A DNA stretch of 64,000 nucleotides from Oegoconia quadripuncta (lineage: Eukaryota; Arthropoda; Insecta; Lepidoptera; Autostichidae), in the NCBI GenBank assembly GCA_949316235.1, contig OX438741.1, positions 38,974,962-39,038,961 on the forward strand, written 5' to 3'. The translations under genes were made by a program, and so were the position numbers. This document shows, piece after piece, positions 43,892-54,740 of the stretch (within the stretch, counting starts at the first letter, position 1; the number at the start of each line of letters is the position of its first letter). Under the pieces are notes generated by a model. The model worked only from the letters and a program-made list of their open reading frames with translations, was not told the origin of the DNA and ran no database searches.

Positions 43892-43953
43892 CAGTTATTT
43901 GGTTTTTTAAATGTTTCAATTTGTTTATTGTATTATGAATCCGTAGACAGAGA

Positions 43954-44104
43954 CCGCCTCCGTGGCTCAATGTAAACAACATTGGGTTTACGATTCGCAG
44001 GTCGTGGGTTCGATCCCCAGCGGGGTACATGTTTAAGTACTCGGTTTGGTTGGTGGTAGGGCATTTTAAATGTCCGCCTGGCTAGCTACCACCATCTTAT
44101 CTAA
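43954..44104 (+). mobile_element. SINE-1, 3' half missing
   Basis: It has a head with CCGCCTCCGTGGCTCAATG, the B box, and CCTGGCTAGCTACCACC. It stops abruptly after CATCTTATCTAAAG. Loss of the A-tail end is unusual for a retroposed copy and implies later deletion. Confidence 0.85.
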
Positions 44105-44619
44105 AGCGTGTCGATATTATAAAAACAAAACAGCTCGTTTCCAACACGTTATCATTAGCTGAAAGCTGTGTCCTAGATGTGAAGCGAAGTGTTGAACTTG
44201 CTAAGTTGACACGTCAAAGCGGGTCGGGGCGCAGTCAAACAAAGAATCCAGTCGTACGATGAAAAGACTTGCGACTGTTTACAACTGTTTTATTTGCGAG
44301 GATGGGGAGTGTAGAGGCACAGAGGGGCAACTGTAGTTTTTTTATGCGTTTGACCTCAATCACACGTGATGTTAAGTGAAGATGATGGCCCTCTTATAAG
44401 TGAGATTTGCAATCTTATCTCTAATAGCAGGAACAACATTTGTTTATTCGCATTTGGATTACTATAGTAATTATTTGTACCAAGCTCTTTGTTTCCGAAG
44501 ATCTGTAACGAGATGAACGTCAAGCAAATTCATTGCAAGCGGGGTGATCAGAGTTATCCCAAACATAAGGGTTTGGGTTTTCCAATTATTAAAAGTATAT
44601 TAAATAATAAATTTAACTG
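44105..44619. other. unassigned DNA with a SINE-1 tail
   Basis: 44335-44437 is a decayed minus-strand SINE-1 tail (GACCTCAATCACACGTGATG). The remainder is not recognised. Confidence 0.5.
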
Positions 44620-44953
44620 CTTCCATGGCTCAATGTGAACAACATTGGCTTTACGATTCGGAGGTCGCGGGTTCGATCCCCAGCGGGGTACATGTTTAAG
44701 TACTCGGTTTGGTTGGTGGTAGGGCATTTTAAATGTTTGCCTGGCTAGCTAGCTACCACCATCTTATCTAAATCTGCCGCCAAGCAGCAATGTTAATAGC
44801 ATTGTTGTGATCCGGTTGTCAAAGATAAGATAGCCAGTCCCCCAAATGTGTTGGGGTGTCCGGGTCAGTACGCTTCCACCTTCGACCTCATCTTCACTTA
44901 ACATCAGGTGTGATTGAGGTCAAGTACCAACCCGTTGTGCATAAAAAAAAAAT
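44620..44953 (+). mobile_element. SINE-1, full length
   Basis: It runs from AACTGCTTCCATGGCTCAAT to GTTGTGCATAAAAAAAAAA. A GCTA duplication (CTAGCTAGCTACC) and a head substitution (CTTCC for CCTCC) distinguish it. Confidence 0.92.
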
Positions 44954-44959
44954 AAGTAT

Positions 44960-45520
44960 ATAAAATAATAAATAAATGGGTTTTCCAATTGTAAAAAGTA
45001 TATTAAACAATAAGGTCCATCCTTGTCAGTACAGTCACCTATAACTATGTTAGTAAACAGTGGTAGTTAAAATAACAATTATAAATTCGAATGTCAATTG
45101 AAAAATTAAAACATAAAAAAAATCTAAATTGAAACAATGAAAGTAAGTTATATTAATTTGAAATAATTTTGAAAATTAAATTATTATTATAGAAATTGTA
45201 GAAAGTGTATGTCAAAATTATTATGTAAGTAAAATTCAACTATTGCGTGTGATCCGGGGCACTGCAGTGCTTTATGAATTGCTTGGACCACCAAGCTAAA
45301 TATCTTCGAAACGGCTTAACTGATTTCCATAAAAACAAGTAACGTTAGATTCGTAACAGTTAAAGTGTCATACGACAGGTTACGTCACCAACAAGTAAAC
45401 CAAAGCGGTCGTAAGAGATAAAGAATGTCAAAATGAAAAAAAAATGTTTTAGTACTACAATATAGGTATCATAGGGAATGGCTCATTAAGAGGGTTCTGG
45501 AAATTTCCAAGCAAGAAACA
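44960..45520. other. no supported feature
   Basis: Strongly AT-rich DNA with no long frame and no repeat family match seen. Confidence 0.35.
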
Positions 45521-45522
45521 CC

Positions 45523-45598
45523 ATTTTTTTTTTAAGCAATACGGGTTACCACTTGACCTCAATCACACCTGATGTTAAGTGAAGATGAGGCCGAGGTT
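45523..45598 (-). mobile_element. SINE-1 tail fragment
   Basis: TTTTTTTTTTAAGCAATACG and ACTTGACCTCAATCACACCT match the last 75 bp of SINE-1, ending at GATGAGGCCGAGG. Confidence 0.8.
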
Positions 45599-45773
45599 GC
45601 ACGTTTCAACAGTGATGGGCTCACGTGTGCATTTCTGTACCTACGAGTATATCTCATAAGTTGAAACGTGGATGTTGTTTCAATCATTAAACTTTTAAAG
45701 TTTGGAACACCCAAACACTATTGTTTGGGATATCTCTGACCACCCCATTTGGGATAGTATGACGCTATGTATG

Positions 45774-46100
45774 TTTTTTTTTTATGTACGACGGCTTGGT
45801 ACTGACCTCAAACACACCTTATGTTAAGTGAAGATGAGGTAGAAGGAAGCGTACTGACCCGGAAACCCAAATAATTTGGGGAACTGGCTATCTTATCTCT
45901 GACAACCGGAACACAACAACGCTATTAACATTGCTGTTTGGCGGCAGATTTAGATAAGATGGTGGTAGCTAGCCAGGCGGACATTTAAAATGCCCTACCA
46001 CCAACCAAACCGAGTACTAAACATGTACCCCGCTGGGGATCGAACCCGCGACCTCCGATTGGTAAACCCTATGTTGTTTACATTGAGCCACGGAGGCGGA
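45774..46100 (-). mobile_element. SINE-1, full length
   Basis: Poly-T, TATGTACGACGGCTTGG, the body, the B box reverse GGGGATCGAACCCGCGACC and the head end GAGCCACGGAGGCGG are all present. Confidence 0.92.
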
Positions 46101-46258
46101 GCCACTATGCAGCAGAGGTGTGGGGAGCTTCTAAATCACATATGTTTATATATTTTTCAGTTGATTTTTAAATTATATTTGCTGTTGTATTCATAAATAA
46201 ATAATGTCAAAGTTCCACCACATTAAAGAGTATTATGATTTTGAAGCGTGTGTCTAAC

Positions 46259-46342
46259 CTTCATGAGCTGAAGCTGTCCGGAGACGCGGTCGGCGCGCGC
46301 GGCCGCCTCGCCGCCCCACGGCGCCGGGAACGAACCCAGGTA
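46259..46342 (-). CDS. candidate 84-nt host exon (unidentified)
   Basis: On the minus strand, a pyrimidine-rich acceptor TTGTATTGTTCCAG is followed by exactly 28 codons and a donor AAG/GTTAGA. They read YLGSFPAPWGGEAAARADRV then SGQLQLMK. The segment is very GC-rich in an AT-rich region, flanked only by short non-repeat DNA and SINE-1 or MITE-1 beyond. The plus strand also has a frame ending at a CAG/GTACTGG donor-like site, so orientation is not certain. No protein family was recognised. Confidence 0.45.
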
Positions 46343-46383
46343 CTGGAACAATACAACCATCGGTCACTCTCACAGTACCTTTA

Positions 46384-46563
46384 CCGCATGAGTTTTTTTA
46401 CCTTAAGGAAAAAAGTAGGACATATTAGGTAAGTGAAATAGAAGTTATTGGCATAGGTAGTTTAATTATTTTTTTCAAAGTTTCATTGGATGCATTACTT
46501 ATATCATTTTTGACCGTCGCGTTTGTTGCCTATTCTACATAATTACATCATTAAACTAAATTA
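46384..46563. mobile_element. MITE-1, left half
   Basis: After TA, CCGCATGAGTTTTTTTACC, GACATATTAGGTAAGTGAAA and GTTATTGGCATAGGTAG match MITE-1. The body runs to the TTACATCATTAAACT segment, then is lost. Confidence 0.75.
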
Positions 46564-47284
46564 TTATTATTAAGAGCCCATAGTGTCCCATCATAATTTT
46601 CCTGCCCTTATCCCACTCTAGGAGGGGTCGGCACAACATGTCATCCTCTTCCACTCTCCTTTACGAATTTATAACTATTAATGATTTAATTTGATTTGGC
46701 AATAGAAGTTTTATTGTTATGACGCCTATAGAAGCGTGATACATCACATGTATCATCATATTATACTACTACTGTTAAGGCAGTAAGGGATTGGTCGTTG
46801 GGTCCTGAAAAGGATCGTTGAGGTAGCCCTGATAAGGGCTGTTTACACATTTTAGAACTTGCCATCGTGGTGAAAGGATTGGTCAGCCTAGGTCCTGCGT
46901 TACCGGACCTAGCTGCTTCCAGGGTGCGCCGCGGGGAGGCTCCTTCCATGCATCATACAATGATTTAGATTAGCTTAGATAGCTCACTTTTACAATGTCA
47001 ACATATCATATCTATACACATTATAGTAATATTCATAAATTTCTAAATAAAAGTGATTGTTTACACATAAAAATAAAAATTCATTAAAAGCAATGGCACA
47101 CACAAAATGATATTAGTTTGTTTGATTTAAAAATTACAGGACGGCATAAATATCAAAATGATTGTGTTAAGTTTGTCGGTGTAAAAACGTTGTCAATGAT
47201 AATGTTAGACATGCTAATATGGGTATACTTGCTTTTCGTTCATATAACATCTCAATTGACAAACTGTATGTATAGTTAGTTACA
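46564..47284. other. unassigned; minus frame with a LINE-like look
   Basis: 46761-46949 on the minus strand (PRRTLEAARSGNAGPRLTNP) resembles repeat DNA I have seen in Lepidoptera, but I cannot place it. The rest is AT-rich and empty. Confidence 0.3.
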
Positions 47285-47608
47285 TAGCTCCACCACAATT
47301 TAACCGTTACACCTCTCGCCGAAAATTAAAACTCCATCCACATCACCTGGATGAGTGGAAGTCTACCACTGTACGTTTCTCAAGAAACTTCCTACCACGT
47401 ACGACCACCCTGTGGAACGGACTTCCTGCAGCGGTATTCCCGAACGAGTACGACATTGGAACCTTCAAGAAACGAGCCTACGCCTTCCTCAAAGGCCGGC
47501 AACGCATCTGTGACCCTTTTGGTGTTGCGGGTGTCCATGGGCGGCGGTGATTGCTTTCCATCAGGTGAACCGCATGTTCATTTGCCGCCCTCTCATATTA
47601 AAAAAAAA
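47285..47608 (+). pseudogene. LINE-C C-terminus and 3' UTR
   Basis: The frame reads [20 protein letters not shown], then [51 protein letters not shown] and a stop at 47548-47550. This is the conserved tail of a lepidopteran Jockey-like reverse transcriptase. The 3' UTR CTTTCCATCAGGTGAACCGC ends in an A-tail. It is 5'-truncated like most LINE copies, with the frame undamaged here. Confidence 0.8.
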
Positions 47609-47609
47609 A

Positions 47610-47990
47610 CATGATATGAGAATTTGAACTCCAAAGTTTGTATGGAATGCCGTGCACCGTAAACGCTTTTAATTATTTTGGGTTAGGTTATGAAACATCA
47701 TAATATAAGGGGAGTTTGCATACACACCATACACCCTTACCAGGACAAAGGGAACTAAAGTGGCCATCCAGCGCCGCGGGAACCGCCACATGTGACTCAA
47801 GAGAGGAGTTTACTCGTAGTGTGGAGCGTCGATTGCGCTTCGGCTAATTATTGAACTATTCACCGTTTCCCATTTCGTTATATTTCGTTAAATAAATTAG
47901 TTAGCATCAGAGGGGTTGTGCATTCGCTCCGCTCTACAGAGTATAGGTATACTGGCTATCCAGAGCTATGTATGAAGAAAGAAAAAAAAA
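47610..47990. other. no supported feature
   Basis: No frame or repeat recognised. GC-rich patch near 47765-47800. Confidence 0.35.
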
Positions 47991-48247
47991 ATCCTTAGAT
48001 CTACACACAGCGCCATCTAGTTCCACAGTAAGCAACTATAGGCTTGTGTTGTGGATACCAGATGGTTAATATAGTACATGAACACATTTTTTTTTTTTAA
48101 TAAATACTTATTATAAATGAAAACATCCATAACTCGGGTACACATGTCCGTATTCCTCACACAAACATATGCCCCTAGCGGTATTCGAACCTGCAACCTT
48201 TTGGTATAGTGGTTAGAGTTGCTAACCACTACACCAAACAGGTCGTC
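47991..48247 (-). mobile_element. SINE-3, full length
   Basis: It runs from ATCCTTAGATCTACACACAG to ACCAAACAGGTCGTC. The head segment reads TGGTATAGTGGTTAGAGTTG, an internal duplicate of the A-box half (GGTTAGAGTTGCTAACC makes a small palindrome). Confidence 0.9.
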
Positions 48248-48282
48248 AAATATTTTTAGGTATAATGGATTTTGGATGTGCA

Positions 48283-48434
48283 GACAATGGTGTCGATTCG
48301 GATGTACACCAACTAAACTAAAACCAGTTTTAAAGTAGTACTGTCCCTTTCTCCCTGGAATAGTACGATGCGACAGCACCACTCCAAAACTAGTTTTAGT
48401 TAAGCTGGTGTATATCTGAATCGAGACCATTGTC
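48283..48434. mobile_element. MITE-4, 152-bp fold-back
   Basis: The left arm begins GACAATGGTGTCGATTCGGA. The right arm, reversed, begins GACAATGGTCTCGATTCAGA. About 49 bp of each arm pair with few mismatches (further in ACCAACTAAACTAAAACCAG against ACCAGCTTAACTAAAACTAG). The centre is about 50 bp. There is no coding capacity. Confidence 0.8.
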
Positions 48435-48547
48435 TTTTCAAGTAGACAAATTTAACATAATACAAAGATTACACTATCATTAATACCACAATCTATGCCG
48501 TGATAAAGCCACTGCAGTCTGCTTCTGTGGTCACTAAGCTGTACTGT

Positions 48548-49405
48548 GATCACGCTACTGCGATCACTGCGCTATGCCGTAATGACTCTACTGCGAACAC
48601 TGAGCTAAGCTGTGATGACACTACTGCGATCACTGCGTTATGCCGTAATGACTCTACTGCGAACACTGAGCTAAGCTGTGATGACACTACTGCGATCACT
48701 GCGTTATGCCGTAATGACTCTACTGCGAACACTGAGCTAAGCTGTGATGACGCTACTGCGATCACTGCGTTATGCCGTAATGACTCTACTGCGAACACTG
48801 AGCTAAGCTGTGATGACACTACTGCGATCACTGCGTTATGCCGTAATGACTCTACTGCGAACACTGAGCTAAGCTGTGATGACACTACTGCGATCACTGC
48901 GTTATGCCGTAATGACTCTACTGCGAACACTGAGCTAAGCTGTGATGACACTACTGCGATCACTGCGTTATGCCGTAATGACTCTACTGCGAACACTGAG
49001 CTAAGCTGTGATGACACTACTGCGATCACTGCGTTATGCCGTAATGACTCTACTGCGAACACTGAGCTAAGCTGTGATGACACTACTGCGATCACTGCGT
49101 TATGCCGTAATGACTCTACTGCGAACACTGAGCTAAGCTGTGATGACGCTACTGCGATCACTGCGTTATGCCGTAATGACTCTACTGCGAACACTGAGCT
49201 AAGCTGTGATGACGCTACTGCGATCACTGCGTTATGCCGTAATGACTCTACTGCGAACACTGAGCTAAGCTGTGATGACGCTACTGCGATCACTGCGCTG
49301 TGCCGTAATGACTCTACTGCGAACACTGAGCTAAGCTGTAATGACGCTACTGCGATCACTGCGTTATGCCGTAATGACTCTACTGCGAACACTGAGCTAA
49401 GCTGT
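48548..49405. repeat. minisatellite, 13 x 66 bp
   Basis: The unit has two related halves, TGTGATGACACTACTGCGAT (30-bp half) and TGCCGTAATGACTCTACTGC (36-bp half). Copies differ by single bases (ACTACTGC or GCTACTGC). Because 66 is a multiple of 3, both strands stay open (318 and 280 codons), but neither frame has a start context or a known protein repeat. Degenerate half-units flank it (48505-48547 and 49406-49530). Confidence 0.95.
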
Positions 49406-49529
49406 GAGACGCTAAACTATCGCAATGACACTTGCTTGCTTGAATCTATGCTTTGATAACGCAGCTGCGATCATTGTACTATTCTGTGATGACACTGTAG
49501 TCGTCACGAGGCTATAATGTAGCTGCAAT

Positions 49530-50370
49530 GGGAGGTTTACAGACAAATAATGAGTGATGCAAACCACTACATTTAGGCCACCACCGTAGGTACAACGTTT
49601 TACGAATAAACACCCTAGGGGGCCACCCTCGTGGCGAACTCTCCAATAGCGCGTAATGGACGATCAAGTACGTTTCAAGTGTCACTGTTATTCATTTGCT
49701 AGGGGGCTGCGGACGGGATAATAGACTGTTAAACATGAATTAAATTATATAATTTATTATAAAATAGTAAATTAAAGATATCATCTGTCGAGTTATTTCA
49801 ACATATTATGTGTAAGGAATTAAGAGGTCGATTACACCAACGCGGTTCTTCCTATTCGTGATTCCCTATATGGGAATTAGTAAAGATCCCCATAGAGTAG
49901 AGTAGCTGAAATAAGTCATTAAATGGGTCTATATTATCAAATAAATGTTGCATTTTTTTTACACTATTTAATACCAAAAATTAAAATGACACATTGATTT
50001 TCTGAAACATGTTTGCTTGTCCTTGTTAATCTCTAAAGTAACTTACACTATTTTAATTAGACGTATGCACTTATAAATGTTTTGTTTTCCGGTTTTAGTT
50101 CTCTAGATGACATTCTATCTTCCTATATACGCGAGTATGTCGGTTACGGTCGTCCGCTTGCGTTTTCTATACTTAATTACAAATGCAGCATCCACTCCGT
50201 CCGGACTCCCGGCGTGGGATGGAACTCGGCTTAATTAAACAATAACTCCTTCCCGCGGGCGCCACGTCACATCCCGTAATATCACACGTGACCCCATCGG
50301 GCTCACATACCCATTACCTACACTCATAAGTCACACAACAACAGAATGTATAGAGGTAAATACACTATTA
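49530..50370. other. no supported feature
   Basis: Unique-looking DNA with short frames only. No repeat family from the window was matched. Confidence 0.35.
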
Positions 50371-50980
50371 AGAATACGGTAAAAAATAAGCTTATAGCTA
50401 GACATAATTCAGAACCGACTTATATAATTGATATCTTATAGAGGTATATTAGTGATGTAATTTTGAATAATTAAGCCTAATAAAAACGAGTGCTTAGTCT
50501 AGATTTTTTTAGAAAACCTAATTTTTAATTTGTATCTTAATAACAATAAATACTAACTGATATTTAATTAGGTAGACTTTTGTTAAGTACAGTTAACTTA
50601 TTGATGGATAAAAAACTAAGCATGTTATAGTTTGGCATGCATGTGTTTTAGCTGAAAATGTCGTCGAGCTGCATTGCTTCAAAAATAAAAATGAGAACTA
50701 ATATTTTGTAATGAATTTCCCTGAATGTTTTGAATTTAACCAACCAAATTAACCATCAATTGAGCATTTTTTTTAAAGAAATACATTTTCTACTTTAGCT
50801 TATTTAGTTACTTTCTTCAAACATTTAATAAAGTGTTGTAAATGTAGTAACAATTGCTAAAAATTAAGCATTTGTAAGAAACGTACTTGCGTTTCTTACA
50901 AATGTTTCTTACAAATTCTTACAAATTTTAAAGAAAATCGCGGTTACTCGTTTTTCCGAGGTCAAACCGTATTTTCCCTG
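50371..50980. mobile_element. MITE-2, copy 2, with internal inversion
   Basis: It aligns with copy 1 at 38757-39321 from the left (GAATACGGTAAAAAATAAGC) to ATTTTCCCTG. The segment 50812-50884 is inverted relative to copy 1, and a perfect 15-bp hairpin (50869-50904) sits at the inversion edge. It is non-coding. Confidence 0.8.
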
Positions 50981-51370
50981 GGCATTTTCCCTACGCAAGA
51001 AGGTATAAAAACAGTGGTCGACTGGAAAGTAAATATCGTAGTTTCCATTTCCAAGGTGGCTTTCTTCCAGATCAACGGTACGGCTCAGCGCTTACATAAC
51101 CCGAAGTACGTTGTCGACAGATCTGCCGTTCAATCCCATTTCAAAATTGCCTCGCTGCCGTATTTGAATATCGGAAAATACGGCTTTTATATTTTCTTAA
51201 AAGAACACTACGAGTATTATATTGTAGGCTCTACTATGTAGGCTACCGCGACTTCGCTCTTACATCTCGAAATAAATAGAAATAACAATTTTAAAACGCG
51301 CTATCGTTTTAAAATACCAATAGCGACATCTAGCACTTGCTTAGATAACTATCATTCTCGAATAGCCCGA
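50981..51370. other. 75-codon frame, not recognised
   Basis: The plus-strand frame 51014-51241 reads SISKVAFFQINGTAQRLHNP in part. No family was recognised. It lies directly beside MITE-2 and may be part of a longer dispersed repeat. Confidence 0.25.
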
Positions 51371-51372
51371 TT

Positions 51373-51510
51373 TTTTTTTAATGATTGACTGGATTCGCGT
51401 TTGACCGCAATCTCACCTGATGGAAAGTGACGATGTGGTCGAAGATGAAGCACGCGATCCCAGTAAATGCCTATTCACTCTGCTCTTAAAGGTCCCAAGG
51501 ATGTAGGATT
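51373..51510 (-). pseudogene. LINE-B C-terminal fragment
   Basis: The minus strand encodes LGTFKSRVNRHLLGSRASSS then TTSSLSIR and a stop (51413-51505), followed by AGATTGCGGTCAAACGCGAA. It matches 56791-56883. FKSRVNRHL is typical of a lepidopteran non-LTR element end. A frameshift lies upstream of the LGTF part. Confidence 0.65.
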
Positions 51511-51574
51511 CAGCAAAGACTGACGCCGGAATTTATAAAGATTTTAGCGGATTTTTTGGACTATAAATAGATGA

Positions 51575-52228
51575 CTCAATCAATCAATCAATCAAAATAT
51601 TTTATTTCATATGATAAAATCATCACTTGAAAACGTCACTATTAATATTAATATTACATTATAGTTTAAATTTACTGCTCATTCACAAAGCTGACTCCCC
51701 AGAGAAGAACGAGCAAGAAACTCTAGGGTTGCTCTTTTAAACAGATTATAGGTTGCGATTTGATAATTATATGAATAATAAGACAGCTATGTCCATGCTT
51801 GCTTATCATTCAAATAGTCAGTGATTTTATAATAGCCTTTTGTTAATAATTTTTGCTTTAAATTTATTTAAAGACATATTTTGAATGTCTACTAGAACCT
51901 TATTATAAAAGCGTATACATTGCCCTTTGAAGGATTTACTAACTTTGTGAAGTCGGCTAACATAAACAGATAACTGGTTCTTATTCCTTGTATTAACATT
52001 GTTCCTATCACTATTTTTAGCGAACAAGTTTATATTTTTTTTTGCATATAACAAATTCTCATAAATGTATTGAGATGCCATTGTTAAGATGTTAATTTCC
52101 TTAAACTTATCTCTAAGAGACTCTCTAGGTCCTAATTTATAAATGGCACGAATAGCACGCTTCTGCAGAACAAAAATGATATGTATGTCAGCAGCGTTTC
52201 CCCACAACAATATGCCATATAACATCAA
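51575..52228 (-). pseudogene. LINE-A C-terminus and 3' UTR
   Basis: The coding part at 51827-52228 reads YGILLWGNAADIHIIFVLQK, then RAIRAIYKLGPRESLRDKFK, EINILTMASQYIYENLLYAK and onward to KAKIINKRLL. YG---WG-------LQK+A+R is the RT thumb region of Jockey/CR1-like LINEs. The 3' UTR contains AGAGCAACCCTAGAGTTTCT in sense and ends in a short TTGA tandem repeat. 5'-truncated. Confidence 0.85.
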
Positions 52229-52299
52229 ACTGTGGAAATAGCTAAAGAAGACTTGTAGATTGATTGTTATTTGTTACCTAATGTGTGGTGGCAAATATA

Positions 52300-52545
52300 C
52301 CGGATTAATTTTTTTACCGTAAGGCATATTAGGTAGGTAAGTGAAATAGAATGGCATGGTTAATTTTTTTTTTCAAAACCATCATATAATAAAGTGTTAA
52401 TTGTGTCATTTGACGGTCGCGTTTGTAGCCTACTCCACATATATATACATCATAAAATTAAATAAAGAAAACTTGGAGAAATTATGAGTTCCAAATAAAT
52501 TTCGCTTGATAGGAACCCTACGAATACCGCCGGTCACATATTAAA
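52300..52545. mobile_element. MITE-1, left part
   Basis: After TA, CCGGATTAATTTTTTTACCG and GGCATATTAGGTAGGTAAGT mark the terminus. ATTTGACGGTCGCGTTTGTA and AGGAACCCTACGAAT mark the body. The right terminus is missing. A short GTAG duplication is present in the arm. Confidence 0.8.
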
Positions 52546-52549
52546 TATA

Positions 52550-53525
52550 TATTTAAATTTTAATCTATAAATTATAAATTTTAATCTAAATTTTGAGAGC
52601 TTAGTCATTACATTCTACAATTTCTATAATAATAATAAAATTTTCAATATAATTTCAAATTAATATAATTTAATTTCCATGTTTCAATTCTGATTTTTCT
52701 TTGTGTTTTAATTTTTCAATTGACATTTGAATTCATTATTGTTATTTTAAAGTTTCAATGTCTACCACTGTTTATTAACGTAGTTATAGGTGACTGTACT
52801 AACAAAGATAGACTTTATTGTCTGGAAAAATAAATGATTTTTATTATTATTACATAAAATTGTACAATTAGTCCACCATCCCCTTAAGCTTAAACCTATT
52901 TTTACTATTTTGTACGGCGCCCTAACTGAGTCCGATAGCAGAGACACTAAAGCACTATTGCAGCCACACACAGCCCATAGCATGGAAACGTCCACGACTA
53001 GTCTTCTGAGGGACTAAAAAAATATTTGCCTTAATATTTCTCTCGACACGCACTCTTTCTCTCTTATTTCAACGTAGTTTGACAGTGACAGAATGCTCAA
53101 GGCAGCTATGAGCATTATAGGTGTTTGACACTAGTCTATACGTCGGTTGGGGTAACCGGAGCCGACCGCGAACGTGGACCCTCGCGGTCGCGAGCCGCCT
53201 TCCTATGTCATCCTCCCGAGACTACCTACAGGAATCAACTGTCTATTGTTTTATGATTATTATTTAAAAATGACTTTCCACCGAATTATTTTAAAAGAAT
53301 TGTAATAAAATATGAGAATCTGTAATTGGCATAACTTTGGCTTATAGATTTTGTGTAATAGATTTTATAATGATGCTGTTGATTCCATGTTATTTAAAAA
53401 TCTAAGCGAAATATATACCTACTAGTAGCCAAACACAGATTCCTTATTCGAATTTCGTAACTTAAAGATAGATTGATGTATAAAGTTTATTCGCACAGCA
53501 GTTATGCTTTAAGTATATAAAAAAA
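52550..53525. other. no supported gene
   Basis: AT-rich to 52750. A minus-strand 77-codon frame at 52762-52995 has no known domain. A GC-rich patch at 53140-53215 has a 9-bp-arm hairpin (CGACCGCGA and TCGCGGTCG). Confidence 0.35.
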
Positions 53526-53529
53526 TATA

Positions 53530-53705
53530 AATTGAAAATTTTGATAAATCCCGCGAAAACAAGCGATAGAAACAACACCGCTGAACCGGTTTTGATAAAA
53601 CATGTTTAAGAACCACCGCTAGAAAATTTGTTTAAGAGCTACGGTGTTACAGACACACGCATACAATCATAGCGGCAACACTTATAACACCCCTCTTTTT
53701 GTGGG
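53530..53705 (-). repeat. repeat F copy
   Basis: GAAAATTTTGATAAATCCCG, CGAAAACAAGCGATAGAAAC and TGCTGAACCGGTTT-type motifs are the reverse of 13158-13410. It ends ACACTTATAACACCCCTC. Confidence 0.55.
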
Positions 53706-53775
53706 ATGAATAATCGTATACCTTATTTTATTACACTACCCGAAAAACGCCGCTACGCTACGCCAAAACTTTTTA

Positions 53776-54113
53776 ACCGCCTCCGTGGCTCAATGTAAAC
53801 AACACTGAGGGTACGATTCGGAGGTCGCGGGTTCGATCCCCAGCGGGGTACATGTTTAAGTACTCGGTTTGATTGGTGGTAGGGCATTTTAAAATGTCCG
53901 CCTGGCTAGCTACCACCATCTTATCTAAATCTGCCGCCAAGCAGCAATGTTAATAGCATTGTTGTGGTCCGGTTGTCAGAGATTAGATAGCCAGTCCCCC
54001 AAATGTGTTGGGGTTTCCGGGTTAGTACGCTTCTACCGTCGACCTCATCTTCACTTAACATCAGGTGTGATTGAGGTCAAGTACGAACCCGTCGTGCATA
54101 AAAAAAAAAAAAC
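53776..54113 (+). mobile_element. SINE-1, full length
   Basis: It runs from ACCGCCTCCGTGGCTCAATG to CCCGTCGTGCATAAAAAAAA. B box intact. The head has ACACTGAGGGTACG in place of ACATTGGGTTTACG. Confidence 0.92.
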
Positions 54114-54319
54114 GATTTTTAAATTCTGGGCTAAATCACATAATAAAAAAAAATTTGAACAGAGCTCTTTTCATGTGCTTCCCTTAACCATTTCTTAGAT
54201 TCGCTGAAACTTTTATAAAGCGGTTACTTTTAAAACAGACGTCTCTGACAACCGCAACGGGAAACTGACGTGAGTTTAGTTATTTATATAAATTTAATGA
54301 AACTGAACGAACTGTAGTG

Positions 54320-54740
54320 GTAGAGCCACGCTGTAAGCTATTAGCTTGCAGCATGAATGGGCCGGCTCGACCGGGGAAGTACCACCCTCTCGCAGAATAC
54401 CGACGTCTGAATTTTGCCTTTGCCTGAGACGGCATTTTGCCACTGCGCTTCGTCCGGTGAGCGAGGGCGCCGGAGGCCCACCTTCCAGTCTCTCTCCAGA
54501 ATGGTAGCGGTATTTAAAGAGTTAGTACCCCAGGAGGGTACCAGCACTATTAGTGCTGGAGAATCCCTCACCGCTCAGGCTGCCCTACTTATTCTGGGGT
54601 GGACACCTTCCTCAAAGGCCGGCAACGCATCTGTGACCCTTTTGGTGTTGCGGGTGTCAATGGGCGGCGTGATTGCTTTCCATCAGGTGACCCGCATGCT
54701 CGTTTTCCGCCCTCTCATATATAAAAAAAAAAAAAAAAAA
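54320..54740 (+). pseudogene. LINE-C composite remnant
   Basis: 54320-54590 carries GCATGAATGGGCCGGCTCGA, recalled as lepidopteran LINE sequence. At about 54602 it joins the LINE-C C-terminus ([20 protein letters not shown] reading in the correct frame) and 3' UTR, ending in a 20-bp A-tail. A small perfect hairpin CCAGCACTATTAGTGCTGG is at 54541-54559. Confidence 0.6.

Noticed and set aside
48548..49405. CRISPR-like array
   Set aside because: There are no unique spacers: the whole unit is repeated, and the DNA is eukaryotic.
48500..49456. 318-residue repetitive protein on the plus strand and 280-residue one on the minus strand
   Set aside because: Both frames are a by-product of a 66-bp unit being divisible by three. 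No promoter, splice context or known repeat domain is visible.
53140..53215. GC-rich exon
   Set aside because: Frames contain stops between usable splice sites, and a hairpin explains part of the composition.
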